A stretch of DNA of 64,000 nt from Streptomyces canus (lineage in GTDB: Bacteria; Actinomycetota; Actinomycetes; Streptomycetales; Streptomycetaceae), in assembly GCF_030816965.1 (NCBI RefSeq), contig NZ_JAUSYQ010000002.1:8236001-8300000 (forward strand), in the 5' to 3' direction. The notes below the pieces were generated by a model. It searched no databases, was not told where the DNA came from, and worked only from the letters and a program-made list of their open reading frames with translations. Of this stretch, positions 1 through 7,741 are shown in pieces. Numbering within the stretch: position 1 is the stretch's first letter; every line of letters begins with the position of its first letter. Both the position numbers and the translations under genes were made by a program.

Positions 1-674
1 TTCATGCCGGCGCCGTTGCGGGAGACGAGCTGCCGGTAGGCGGTGGAGTTCACGAGCCCGGGGGCGGCGGCCTCCTCCCAGCTGAGGTGGTGCGGCTTCG
101 GCATCAGCTGGTTGGACTTGACCAGCGCGATCTCCGCGAGGCCGCCGAAGTTGGTCTCGAAGCCCCAGATGCGCTGCTCGGGGTCGAGCATCGTGTCGTT
201 GTGGCCGTCCGAGGACTCCATCTCGACCGAGAGACAGTGGGCGACGACCTCGTCGCCGGGCTTCCAGGCGTTGACGCCCGGGCCGGTGCGCAGGACGACG
301 CCTGCGAGGTCGGAGCCGATGATGTGGTACGGCAGGTCGTGCCGCTTGGCCAGGTCGTTGGTGCGGCCGTAGCGCTCCAGGAACCCGAAGGTCGACAGCG
401 GCTCGAAGATCGAGGTCCACACCGAGTTGTAGTTGACACTCGATGCCATGACGGCGACCAGGGCCTCACCCGGGCCCAGTTCGGGCACCGGCACGTCGTC
501 GAGGTGGATCGACTTGCGTGGGTCCTTGTCACGGGTCTGCAGGCCCGCGAACATCTCCGTCTCGTCCTTGTGGACGGTGATGGCGCGGTACGACTCGGGG
601 AGCGGCAGAGCGGCGAAGTCGGCCGGAGTCGAGTCCGGCGACTGGATCGCGTCCAGGATGTCCTTCACGGTCAC
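1..674 (-). CDS. ccr: Crotonyl-CoA carboxylase/reductase, N-terminal part (runs off the left edge)
   Basis: Catalyses reductive carboxylation of crotonyl-CoA to ethylmalonyl-CoA with NADPH and CO2, the key step of the ethylmalonyl-CoA pathway and a source of polyketide extender units. Only about 224 codons are present. The N-terminus reads VTVKDILDAIQ, followed by YRAITVHKDETEMFAG, DDVPVPELGPGEALVAVMAS, NYNSVWTSIFEP, HIIGSDLAGVV and GDEVVAHC, which I recognise as streptomycete Ccr (MDR superfamily, GroES-like domain). The GTG start has GGAGGC six bases upstream. A second GTG two codons on is a less likely start. The NADPH-binding domain and stop lie outside the window. A good vegetative promoter lies about 200 bp upstream, so the leader is long. 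A TetR gene and a 3-hydroxyacyl-CoA dehydrogenase in the same orientation upstream fit one acyl-CoA pathway. Confidence 0.95.
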   Translation of the reverse strand, partial: MTVKDILDAIQSPDSTPADFAALPLPESYRAITVHKDETEMFAGLQTRDKDPRKSIHLDDVPVPELGPGEALVAVMASSVNYNSVWTSIFEPLSTFGFLERYGRTNDLAKRHDLPYHIIGSDLAGVVLRTGPGVNAWKPGDEVVAHCLSVEMESSDGHNDTMLDPEQRIWGFETNFGGLAEIALVKSNQLMPKPHHLSWEEAAAPGLVNSTAYRQLVSRNGAGM

Positions 675-877
675 GGTGTTGCCTCCGGCGAATGGCGTCT
701 TGAGGGGAGACGCTGAGGGTTACGTCGGTGCCGTCGGTTCGGCGGTCATGCTGTTCGGCAGCGCTTTGTGGCGCGGGAGGTTGCCTGTGACGCAGGCGTC
801 CGGGCGGGCAGGTCGATGACTTGCTGGGACAGCCGGCGTACGCATGGTCTCTGCACGCCGGCCGCCCGGACACCTTC

Positions 878-906
878 AACGTAAGACACCGCGTGCCACC
901 GTGCAA
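878..906 (-). promoter_or_regulatory. Probable vegetative promoter of ccr
   Basis: On the minus strand TTGCAC (906-901) and TACGTT (883-878) are separated by exactly 17 bases, a good HrdB-type match. Transcription would start near 870, giving a leader of about 195 nt before ccr. Nothing else in the 362-bp gap between ccr and the TetR gene matches as well. Promoter assignment is by motif only. Confidence 0.5.
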
Positions 907-919
907 GGCACTGAGTGCC
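907..919. promoter_or_regulatory. Perfect 6-1-6 palindrome abutting the ccr -35 box
   Basis: GGCACTGAGTGCC is a perfect inverted repeat (6-bp arms, one central base) directly upstream of the -35 hexamer of the ccr promoter. Its position suits an activator or repressor site. Which protein binds is unknown; the neighbouring TetR is one candidate, although a different palindrome at 975-990 resembles TetR operators more. Confidence 0.35.
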
Positions 920-974
920 AGAGATTCCCCTCAGATGAAATCTTTACGTAACAAATGAGCGATGATCGATCAAG

Positions 975-990
975 CCTACCGGTGAGTAGG
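975..990. promoter_or_regulatory. TetR-type operator candidate between ccr and the TetR gene
   Basis: CCTACCGGTGAGTAGG has inverted CCTAC/GTAGG arms. It shares the core ACCGGTGrGTA with a second site at 4108-4123 in the control region upstream of the dehydrogenase gene of the same cluster. The rest of the gap (675-1036) shows the ccr promoter, a palindrome at 907-919 and no gene. Confidence 0.4.
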
Positions 991-1036
991 TATCAATCGG
1001 GCGCTATCGGTCGCCGGACTCGACGCGCCCACGCCC

Positions 1037-1849
1037 TCAGCGCTCCTTGAGTGCCTGCTCGATGGCCCGCATCACTTCATCGAGCGGCGCGTCCGTGCGA
1101 GCGACGGTTACCAGGACCTCTCCCTGAGAGGCCACGGAAGCCGGGGCCGGCCGCGGCGCAGCGGTGTCCCGCCCGGCGCCGATCCCCGTCCCGAAGGTCT
1201 TCCGCACGATCGCGAAGGCGTGGTCCAACTGCGCCTCCACGTCCCCCTGCCCCCCGGCCCGGAGCCACCGCCGCAGCACATGGTTGTGGGCGGTGACCAC
1301 GGCGGACGCGGCGACCTCCGCCAGCAGCGGATCGTCGTTCGCGTCGTCGTCGTGCGCGTGCTCGTCGAAGTGTCCGAGCAGATACCGCGTGAACAGCCGC
1401 TCATAGCGGGCCACCGAGGCGATCTCCGCCTCGCGCAGCGTCGGCACCTCGCGCGTCAGCTTGTAGCGGGCGACCGAGATCTCCGGCCGGGCCGCGTACA
1501 TCTTCATGACTTCCTTGATGCCGCGGCACACCGTGTCGAGCGGGTGCTCGTGCGCGGGGGCCGCGTTCAGCACGGCTTCCGCCCGGATCAACGTGTCGTC
1601 GTGATCGGGGAAGATCGCCTCTTCCTTGGAGCGGAAGTGACGGAAGAAGGTGCGACGGGCGACCCCGGCCGCGGCCGCGATCTCGTCGACCGTGGTTGCC
1701 TCGTACCCCTTGGTGGAGAACAGCTCCATCGCGGCGGCCGCCAGTTCTCGGCGCATCTTGAGCCGCTGGGCGGCCGCACGACTGCCTGCGGCACTTTCCG
1801 GCGCGTCGGACGTGGCTGGTGTACGGGAGGACTTGGCGGGCTGGGACAT
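1037..1849 (-). CDS. TetR-family transcriptional regulator
   Basis: A 270-residue DNA-binding regulator. The TetR helix-turn-helix lies at about residues 30-80: RRELAAAAMELFSTKGYEAT, then TVDEIAAAAGVARRTFFRHF and SKEEAIFPDHD. The C-terminal ligand domain is generic, with an acidic stretch (DEHAHDDDANDD) that probably forms a loop. The start was set at MSQPAKSS because TetR homology begins soon after; no Shine-Dalgarno sequence precedes it. Instead TACGTT ends six bases before the ATG, consistent with a leaderless mRNA. A strong hairpin separates it from the dehydrogenase gene upstream, so it is probably its own transcription unit. Its place between ccr and a 3-hydroxyacyl-CoA dehydrogenase suggests that it senses an acyl-CoA and controls this pathway; this is inferred from context. 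Confidence 0.85.
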   Translation of the reverse strand: MSQPAKSSRTPATSDAPESAAGSRAAAQRLKMRRELAAAAMELFSTKGYEATTVDEIAAAAGVARRTFFRHFRSKEEAIFPDHDDTLIRAEAVLNAAPAHEHPLDTVCRGIKEVMKMYAARPEISVARYKLTREVPTLREAEIASVARYERLFTRYLLGHFDEHAHDDDANDDPLLAEVAASAVVTAHNHVLRRWLRAGGQGDVEAQLDHAFAIVRKTFGTGIGAGRDTAAPRPAPASVASQGEVLVTVARTDAPLDEVMRAIEQALKER

Positions 1850-1890
1850 GACCCGAACGTACTGCATGTGCGCAGGTTGGTGCGCGTGTC

Positions 1891-1929
1891 CCGGCCCCTG
1901 CCCGCCCGGGGCCGGCGGGCAGGGGCCGG
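1891..1929 (-). terminator. Strong hairpin terminator after the dehydrogenase gene
   Basis: A perfect 16-bp stem (arms 1891-1906 and 1914-1929) with a 7-nt loop follows the 3-hydroxyacyl-CoA dehydrogenase stop and precedes the TetR start. There is no U-tract, as is usual in streptomycetes. It should uncouple the two genes. Confidence 0.7.
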
Positions 1930-2009
1930 ACCCCGTCAGCGGGGGATGACTGCCCGGATCGAGCAGTCCACCCCAGTCCTCACCGTCTGCGAACCAGTCG
2001 CCGGGACGC

Positions 2010-3815
2010 TCAGCGCCGGGCATATTCGCGGAAGCCACGGCCGGTCTTGCGGCCGAGGCAGCCCGCGGCCACCAGATGCTCCAGGAGCGGGGCCGGAGCC
2101 AGGCCCGGGTCACGGAACTCGCGGTGCAGGACCTTCTCGATCGCAAGCGAGACGTCCAGGCCGACGACGTCCAGGAGCTCGAAGGGGCCCATCGGGTAGC
2201 CGCCGCCCAGCTTCATCGCCGCGTCGATGTCGTCGAGGGACGCGTAGTGCTCCTGCACCATCTTGATCGCGTTGTTGAGGTACGGGAAGAGCAGGGCGTT
2301 CACGATGAAGCCCGCCCGGTCGCCGCAGTCGACCGCATGCTTCTTGATCTTGACGCAGACCTCGCGGACCGTCGCGTGGACGTCCTCGCCCGTCAGGACC
2401 GTACGGACGACCTCGACCAGCTTCATCGCGGGCGCCGGGTTGAAGAAGTGCATGCCGATCACGTCCTGCGGCCGCGAGGTGGCGCGGGCGCAGGCGACGA
2501 CGGGCAGCGAGGAGGTCGTGGTGGCCAGGACCGCGCCCGGCTTGCAGACCTTGTCCAGCGCCTGGAAGAGCTGCTGCTTGATCTCCAGGTCCTCGGCGAC
2601 GGCCTCGACGGCGAGGTCGACGTCCGCGAAGGACTCGTACGAGCCCGCCGCGGTGATCAGGTCCAGGGTCCGGGCGGCCGCCTCGGCGGTCATCCGGCCC
2701 TTGTCGACGGAACGGGAAAGCGACTTGCCGATACGGGCCTTCGCCGTCTGCGCCTTCTCCTCGCTGCGGGCGGCGAGCACGACCTCGTAACCGGCTTTGG
2801 CGAAGACCTCCGCGATACCGGACGCCATGGTGCCGGAGCCCGCGACACCGACGGAGCGGACCTCGCGGCCCTGGTTCTGCGCGGAGCTCTCCAGGGGCGT
2901 CAGCGCGTCGCGCACGACCGTTGCGCTGCCAGGAGCCTCGTAGGTGTAGAAGCCGCGTCCCGACTTACGTCCGGTCAGGCCGGCCTCGCTGAGCTGCTTG
3001 AGAACCGGGGCGGGGGCGTGCAGCCGGTCGTGGGACTCGGCGTACATGGCCTCCAGGACCGTCCGCGCGGTGTCGATGCCGATCAGGTCCAGCAGCGCCA
3101 GGGGGCCCATCGGCAGACCGCAGCCGAGCCGCATCGCCGCGTCGATGTCCTCGCGGGAGGCGTACTTCGCCTCGTACATCGCGGCCGCCTGGTTGAGATA
3201 GCCGAACAGCAGCCCGTCCGCGACGAAGCCGGGCCGGTCGCCGACCGCGACGGGCTCCTTGCCGAGGTCCAGGGCGAGGTTGGTGACCGCGGTGACCGCC
3301 GTCGGCGCGGTGAGCACCGAGGAGACGACCTCGACCAGCTTCATCGCGGGCGCGGGGTTGAAGAAGTGCAGGCCCAGCACGCGCTCCGGGCGGGCCGAGT
3401 CGGCGGCCAGACGGGTCACGGACAGGGCGTTGGTGCCCGTCGCGAGGATCGTCTCGGGGCGCACGATCCCGTCGAGCTCGCGGAAGATCTGGTGCTTGAT
3501 CTCGTACGACTCCGGAGCCACCTCGATGACGAGGTCGGCGTCGGCCGCGGCCGTGAGGTCGGTGGAGGTGCGGACACGGGCGAGGACGTCCGCGCGCTCC
3601 TGCTCGGTCAGCCGGCCGCGCTGCACGGCACGGGCGGTCGCGGTTTCCAGGGTGGCGGCGGCCTTGGCGGCCGCGGCCTCGCTGATGTCGATGCCGACGA
3701 CCTCGCGGCCGGCCCTGGCGAGGACCTCGGCGATGCCGGTGCCCATGGTGCCGAGGCCGACGACGGCGATCGTCTTGAGCGGGGACAGGGAGGGGTCGGA
3801 CAGGGGAGTGGCCAT
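2010..3815 (-). CDS. 3-hydroxyacyl-CoA (3-hydroxybutyryl-CoA) dehydrogenase, double-domain
   Basis: NAD(P)-dependent oxidation/reduction of 3-hydroxyacyl-CoA, 601 residues, two complete dehydrogenase units in tandem. Each unit has a Rossmann motif (VVGLGTMGTGIAEVLARAG near residue 18; VAGSGTMASGIAEVFAKAG near 325) and the family signature around HFFNPAPAMKLVEVV, present twice. The second unit has A instead of G in GxGTMG. Tandem 3HBDH proteins of this length are common in streptomycetes. The start ATG has GGAG seven bases upstream. With ccr it would convert acetoacetyl-CoA-derived units towards crotonyl-CoA and ethylmalonyl-CoA. Expression is probably controlled from the region up to 4191, which holds a TetR-like operator, and ends at the hairpin 1891-1929. 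Confidence 0.9.
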   Translation of the reverse strand: MATPLSDPSLSPLKTIAVVGLGTMGTGIAEVLARAGREVVGIDISEAAAAKAAATLETATARAVQRGRLTEQERADVLARVRTSTDLTAAADADLVIEVAPESYEIKHQIFRELDGIVRPETILATGTNALSVTRLAADSARPERVLGLHFFNPAPAMKLVEVVSSVLTAPTAVTAVTNLALDLGKEPVAVGDRPGFVADGLLFGYLNQAAAMYEAKYASREDIDAAMRLGCGLPMGPLALLDLIGIDTARTVLEAMYAESHDRLHAPAPVLKQLSEAGLTGRKSGRGFYTYEAPGSATVVRDALTPLESSAQNQGREVRSVGVAGSGTMASGIAEVFAKAGYEVVLAARSEEKAQTAKARIGKSLSRSVDKGRMTAEAAARTLDLITAAGSYESFADVDLAVEAVAEDLEIKQQLFQALDKVCKPGAVLATTTSSLPVVACARATSRPQDVIGMHFFNPAPAMKLVEVVRTVLTGEDVHATVREVCVKIKKHAVDCGDRAGFIVNALLFPYLNNAIKMVQEHYASLDDIDAAMKLGGGYPMGPFELLDVVGLDVSLAIEKVLHREFRDPGLAPAPLLEHLVAAGCLGRKTGRGFREYARR

Positions 3816-4191
3816 CGCGGAACTCCAGGAATGAGGGTGACGACTGGGAGCGCGACCCGGTACGCCGAGGGCGCACCGGGTGCGTGAGGAACTGCTGAAT
3901 GCGGGTGTTGCCGGGCTGCGAGCGCACACGCCCGGACCGTCGTCGCGGGCATTGCACATGTCCGGAGAACGGTGGAATCCGACCGGCCCTGTCCCAGGCC
4001 GGGTCGTACTGGTGGTACCCGAGGTACCGAACCGACTGCTCTCGCGGCGGCTGCGTCACCAGGCCACCGCAAGGAGTTCCACGAGTGGGTAACTCGCTCG
4101 TCTGAGCTTAACCGGTGGGTAACGAGCGCGCCAGCCCCCGGATTTGTGATGTACGTCCCGCGCTCCGGGCGGGCCGCCTAACCTCGGGTTC
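3816..4191. promoter_or_regulatory. Divergent control region of the dehydrogenase and HEAT genes
   Basis: This 376-bp gap separates divergent genes. It contains ACCGGTGGGTAAC within 4108-4123, a core shared with 975-990. A 5-5-5 inverted repeat CGAGT/ACTCG lies at 4082-4096. On the minus strand GTTACCCAC occurs twice, once in each site, about 30 bp apart. A -10-like TAACCT ends 7 bases before the HEAT-gene ATG. I found no convincing promoter for the dehydrogenase. Confidence 0.4.
4108..4123. promoter_or_regulatory. TetR-type operator candidate upstream of the dehydrogenase
   Basis: TTAACCGGTGGGTAAC is an imperfect inverted repeat. Bases 4111-4121 match 978-988 in the ccr/TetR gap (ACCGGTGrGTA). 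Two occurrences flanking the TetR/dehydrogenase block suggest one regulator, presumably the TetR at 1037-1849. This is inference from motif sharing. Confidence 0.4.
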
Positions 4192-4767
4192 ATGGACGAA
4201 GAGTTGCGATCGCTCACGGAGCGTTTACAGCAGGAGTCGGGAGCGTCGGCCGCCTACGACCGTCTGATGGCGACCGAAGACCTCGACGAGCTGGCGGGGG
4301 TGCTCACCGAGCCCGGACAGCCGCTGTGGGCCCGGGAGCTCGCCGCGTTCCGGCTCGGCCTGGCCGGGGACCGCCGGGCCTTCGAGTCCCTCGTCCTGCT
4401 GCTCAACCACCGGGATCCGCCGCGCTGCGCCGCCGCCGCGTACGCCCTCGCCCGTCTCGACGACCCGCGCACGGCCCGCGCGGCCGCCGCCCTCGCCACC
4501 AACGAACTGCGGGTCGCCTACGCCCTGCACCCGGTCCGGCTCCTGGCCGAACTGCGCGCCCCCGAGTCCGCGCCCGCGCTGATCACCACGCTGGAACGCC
4601 GGCTGCGCCCGCACGACCCCTACCGCCGCGTGGCGCTCGCCTGCGTGGAGGGCCTGGGCGCTTTGGCGGACACCCGCGCCAGACCCGTACTGAACGAGGC
4701 ACTCGCGCATCCCGCGCTCGCGGAGGCGGCTGTGCGGGCGCTGGCACGGATCCCGAAGCTGCGGTGA
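4192..4767 (+). CDS. HEAT-repeat protein with a TTA codon
   Basis: A 191-residue, all-helical HEAT/PBS-lyase-like repeat protein, probably a cytoplasmic scaffold; no catalytic motif is seen. Repeats are visible as WARELAAFRLGLAGDRRAFE, PRCAAAAYALARLDDPRTAR, ESAPALITTLERRL and ALACVEGLGALADTRARPVL. Codon 12 (4225-4227) is TTA, the rare leucine codon read by the bldA tRNA, so translation may depend on developmental state. There is no Shine-Dalgarno sequence; TAACCT seven bases before the ATG suggests leaderless translation. It is divergent from the dehydrogenase gene and followed by a strong bidirectional hairpin. The target is unknown. Confidence 0.8.
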   Translation: MDEELRSLTERLQQESGASAAYDRLMATEDLDELAGVLTEPGQPLWARELAAFRLGLAGDRRAFESLVLLLNHRDPPRCAAAAYALARLDDPRTARAAAALATNELRVAYALHPVRLLAELRAPESAPALITTLERRLRPHDPYRRVALACVEGLGALADTRARPVLNEALAHPALAEAAVRALARIPKLR

Positions 4768-4795
4768 GTCGGCCGGCGGTGTGCGGGGAGTTGTC

Positions 4796-4816
4796 GGGGG
4801 CGGGGGCGGGGGCGGG
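4796..4816 (+). repeat. G-quadruplex-type tract after the HEAT gene
   Basis: Three runs of five G and one of three, each separated by a single C, lie 29 bp after the HEAT-gene stop and 18 bp before a long palindrome. The arrangement satisfies the usual four-run quadruplex rule with one-base loops. It may simply reflect GC-rich drift. Confidence 0.4.
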
Positions 4817-4833
4817 TGGCGGACGGTGAGTTG

Positions 4834-4880
4834 GCGAGCATCCGCGGTGGGCGCCGGCGCCGGCGCCCACCGCGGCTCGC
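4834..4880. terminator. Bidirectional terminator, 34-bp perfect palindrome
   Basis: Bases 4842-4875 form a perfect palindrome (two 16-nt arms around a CG centre). The stem extends to 4834-4838/4876-4880 across a 3-nt bulge. It lies between convergent genes (HEAT on plus, acetyltransferase on minus), where a two-way terminator is expected. Confidence 0.65.
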
Positions 4881-4977
4881 AGGGTGGCGGAGGTGCGGAT
4901 GCGGGGTGGTCGCCGGATGGGCGTGGGTGAGCGCTGTGTCCGGCGGTGCGTGTGTGCCGTGGGCCTTGCCGGACAGC

Positions 4978-5043
4978 GGAGTTGCGGACGCGGGTGAGGA
5001 CGTCCGCGCCTCGTGTTCGGTCGGCCGGCCGCGCTCCACCGCA
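4978..5043 (-). pseudogene. Fragment of a 3-hydroxyacyl-CoA dehydrogenase gene
   Basis: About 66 bp align with bases 3564-3630 of the intact dehydrogenase gene, on the same strand. By eye there are 58 matches in 67 aligned positions, with one single-base gap. Both encode versions of the segment around GRLTEQERADVLARVR. The gap shifts the reading frame and the similarity stops abruptly on both sides, so this is a relic, either of a local duplication or of a decayed paralogue. It sits beside the stop codon of the acetyltransferase gene. Confidence 0.6.
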
Positions 5044-5057
5044 CAGGGGGCGGGCGG

Positions 5058-5588
5058 TCAGGCGTTGAGCGTCCTGGCGTACCGCACCTCCGGCACCGGG
5101 ACGCCGTCCGCCTCGAAGGGCTCCTCGGTGCCGTCGGCCTCGAAGCCCGCCCGTTCGTAGAAGCGGCGCGCGCGGGTGTTGTCCTTGAGGACCCACAGGT
5201 ACATGCGGTCGTGGCCCACGGCGGTGCGGTTCCGCAGGGCCTCCCGCAGCAGGGCGTGTCCGATGCCGGTGCCGTATCTCCGCGGGTCCACGTAGACGGC
5301 GTACAACTCGGCGTCGGTGGTGCGGACTTCGCCGTCCCGGTACGGGCCGTGACAGGCCCAGCCCATGACCTCGCCGTCCCACTCGGCCACGAGGTTCACG
5401 ACGCTGGCGTCCGCCTGCCCGAAGCGGGTGCGGTGCCGCTCGGCGTCCCGCGCCACGCTCATGGCGTCGAGGTACGACTGCGGGATCAGGCCCCGGTACG
5501 CGCTCTGCCAGCCGCGGACGCGGATCTCGGCCACGCGGTCGCAGTCGGCGAGGGCCATCGGGCGGATGAGGAGTCGGTCGTCGTCCAT
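5058..5588 (-). CDS. GNAT-family N-acetyltransferase
   Basis: Acetyl-CoA-dependent N-acetyltransferase of 176 residues. It begins RLLIRPMALADCDRVAEIRV. The acetyl-CoA-binding segment follows the strand AELYAVYVDPRRYGTGIGHA (motif A, with R/GTGIG), and the C-terminal strand contains NTRARRFYERAGF, typical of GNAT folds. The substrate cannot be told from sequence. No Shine-Dalgarno sequence is present; TAGGGT six bases before the ATG suggests a leaderless transcript. It faces the HEAT gene across a terminator and the dehydrogenase relic. Confidence 0.85.
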   Translation of the reverse strand: MDDDRLLIRPMALADCDRVAEIRVRGWQSAYRGLIPQSYLDAMSVARDAERHRTRFGQADASVVNLVAEWDGEVMGWACHGPYRDGEVRTTDAELYAVYVDPRRYGTGIGHALLREALRNRTAVGHDRMYLWVLKDNTRARRFYERAGFEADGTEEPFEADGVPVPEVRYARTLNA

Positions 5589-5629
5589 GGCGGCACCCTA
5601 GGCACCACCCACCCGCTCCGGCCTCGGAT

Positions 5630-6028
5630 TTATTCGCCCACCACCGCGAACGCCTCCACCTCCATCAGGAACTCCGGCCGCACCAGCGCCGCCACCTGCA
5701 CGGCGGAGGCCGCCGGCAGCCGGTCGTCGGGTATGTGCTCGGCGCGGGCCGCGCGAAGCGCCGGCATGTGGGCCATGTCCGTGACGAAGTAGGTGAGCTT
5801 GACGACGTCGTCGAAGGTCGCTCCCGCGGCGGTCAGGCAGCGGCGGAGGTTCTCGAAGACCTGGCGGGCCTGGGCCGCGGCGTTGCCCTCGCCGACGAGC
5901 TTGCCGTCCTCGTCGAGGGCCAGCTGGCCCGCGATCGCGACGAAACGGCCACGGCCCAGCACCACATGGGAGTACTGGGCCGCGGGGGCGACCCCGGCGG
6001 GGGCGGGAATCCTGGTCAGCTCACTCAT
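5630..6028 (-). CDS. RidA/YjgF-family enamine/imine deaminase
   Basis: A 132-residue RidA-fold protein. Family members hydrolyse reactive enamines and imines from PLP enzymes and act as trimers. Visible landmarks are YSHVVLGRGRFVAIAGQLAL, QARQVFENLRRCLTAAGATF, DDVVKLTYFVTDM and the C-terminal VEVEAFA-like strand (FLMEVEAFAVVGE). The start at MSELTRIP was chosen over an ATG six codons upstream because RidA homology begins right after it. The position usually occupied by the catalytic arginine reads ALVRPEFLMEVEA, so an arginine is present nearby. It lies between the acetyltransferase and a secreted peptidase with no sign of coupling. Confidence 0.85.
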   Translation of the reverse strand: MSELTRIPAPAGVAPAAQYSHVVLGRGRFVAIAGQLALDEDGKLVGEGNAAAQARQVFENLRRCLTAAGATFDDVVKLTYFVTDMAHMPALRAARAEHIPDDRLPAASAVQVAALVRPEFLMEVEAFAVVGE

Positions 6029-6085
6029 GCGTCCATGGTGGACCACGGCACTGACAGGACCCGTCCCCGACGGAGCGTCAGGCGC

Positions 6086-7663
6086 TCAGCCGCGGGCGCC
6101 GAGCAACCGGTGCAGCGCCGCGCCGCGCGAGGACGTCGACGCCGCCTTGGCGGTCAGCGGCTTCGGATCGGGCAGCGCCTGGCAGACCGCGTCGGCCTCG
6201 CCGCCGCCACGCGGCACCTTGCCGTCGGTCAGATACCTGGCGAGGTACTTGTCCAGGCAGGTGTTCCCGCTCAGCGTGATGCCGTGGTTGCCGCCGCCCT
6301 CCTCGACGACGAAGCTGGAGCCGGCCAGCAGACGGTGGACCGTCGCACCGCCCTCGTACGGGGTGGCCGCGTCGTTCGTCGCCTGGAAGAGCAGCGCCGG
6401 CGGCAGTTGGCCGTTGGCGATGTTCACCGGCTTCAGCGAGTCGGTCGGCCAGAACGCGCACGGCGCGTTGTACCAGGCATTGCTCCAGGCCATGAACGGC
6501 GCCTTCTCGTACACGGCCCAGTTGTCCTTCTGCCACTGCCGCCAGTCTCGCGGCCAGGAGGCGTCACGGCACTCGACGGACGTGTAGATGCTGTAGCCGT
6601 TGTCCCCGGACGCGTCCACGGCGCCGAAGTTCTCGTACGCGTCGACCAACGGGTCGTCGTTCCTGTTGTTCACATATGCCGCGAACGCCTCGGCCAGGTA
6701 GGGCCAGTAGCCGTTGTAGTAGCCGCCCGGCGCGTAGGTGTCCTCCAGCTCCGAGGCGCCGACCTTGCCGTCCGCGGGCCTCTTGGCGAGAGCCGCCCGC
6801 ATCGCGTACCACTTGGCCTCGATCTTCTCGGCGTCCGTGCCGAGCTTGTATGTCGCGTCGTACTTGGCGATCCAGGCCATCAGCGCGCGGTGCCGGTCGT
6901 TGAACGCGTAGTCCTGGCCGAGGTTGTCGTCGTACCAGACGCCCGTCGGGTCCACGATCGAGTCCAGGACCAGGCGGCGCACCTGGTGCGGGAAGAGCTT
7001 GGCGTAGACCGCGCCGAGGTAAGTGCCGTACGAGTAACCGAAGTAGTTGATCCTCTTGGCACCGAGGGCCCTGCGGATGGAGTCCATGTCCTGTACGGCG
7101 CTGATGGTGTTGATGTACGGCAGCACGCTCGCGTACTTCTGGCCGCAGGCCGCGGCGAAGGACTTCACCCGCTTGAGGTTGGCCTTCTCGATCGCGGGCG
7201 TGCTCGGCACGGAGTCCGGGCGCACCGGGTTGAAATAGCCCGGCTTGCAGTTCAGGGCGGGCTTGCTCGCGCCCACCCCGCGCGGGTCGAAGCCGATGAC
7301 GTCGTACTGGGCCGCGACGGCCTTGGGCAGGCCGGAGGCGATGAACCCGGCGAAGGTCAGACCGCTGCCGCCGGGGCCGCCGGGGTTGACCAGCAGCGGG
7401 CCCTGGTACTTCTTCGCGGTGTGGGGGACCCGGGACAGCGCGAGGGTGATCTGCCGCCCGCGCGGGTTCGCGTGGTCGAGCGGCACCTTGAGGGACGCGC
7501 ACTGAAGGGTCGGGTAGTCGGCGGTGCCGCACTTCTTCCAGGTGGGTTCGGCGGCGGACGCGGTTGGTGCGGACTGCGGGGCGCTGGCGTCGGCGGGGAC
7601 GGCGGTGAAGGTCCCGGCCACGATGATCGCGGCACCGCACAGCACGGCTGCGCGCTTTCTCAT
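6086..7663 (-). CDS. Secreted alpha/beta-hydrolase, tripeptidyl aminopeptidase (SlpD/Tap type)
   Basis: A 525-residue exported serine peptidase of the streptomycete mycelial aminopeptidase family (S33-like). A signal peptide starts MRKRAAVLCGAAIIVAG and ends near PADASA. The oxyanion region is NPGGPGGSG, followed by DVIGFDPRGVG. The nucleophile serine is in GYSYGTYLG. The acid is probably the Asp in FQATNDAATPYEGG, and the histidine is in GGGNHGIT. The C-terminal TAP-like domain is present. The ATG has GGGAGGA eight bases before it. A palindrome AGAACGTGTTCT lies about 80 bp upstream. It likely trims N-terminal peptides outside the cell; whether it is lipid-anchored cannot be seen (no lipobox cysteine). 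Confidence 0.9.
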   Translation of the reverse strand: MRKRAAVLCGAAIIVAGTFTAVPADASAPQSAPTASAAEPTWKKCGTADYPTLQCASLKVPLDHANPRGRQITLALSRVPHTAKKYQGPLLVNPGGPGGSGLTFAGFIASGLPKAVAAQYDVIGFDPRGVGASKPALNCKPGYFNPVRPDSVPSTPAIEKANLKRVKSFAAACGQKYASVLPYINTISAVQDMDSIRRALGAKRINYFGYSYGTYLGAVYAKLFPHQVRRLVLDSIVDPTGVWYDDNLGQDYAFNDRHRALMAWIAKYDATYKLGTDAEKIEAKWYAMRAALAKRPADGKVGASELEDTYAPGGYYNGYWPYLAEAFAAYVNNRNDDPLVDAYENFGAVDASGDNGYSIYTSVECRDASWPRDWRQWQKDNWAVYEKAPFMAWSNAWYNAPCAFWPTDSLKPVNIANGQLPPALLFQATNDAATPYEGGATVHRLLAGSSFVVEEGGGNHGITLSGNTCLDKYLARYLTDGKVPRGGGEADAVCQALPDPKPLTAKAASTSSRGAALHRLLGARG

Positions 7664-7741
7664 GAAGTCCTCCCAGGACGGAGGGTTTCGGGCCGCGAGG
7701 GTCACGGTCCACGCCGCATCGTCCCGGAAAGTCCGCCCGGA

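Noticed and set aside
2076..3887. 603-codon open frame on the plus strand opposite the dehydrogenase gene
   Set aside because: Arg/Gly/Asp-rich antisense shadow of a real gene in very GC-rich DNA; the minus-strand frame has clear family motifs.
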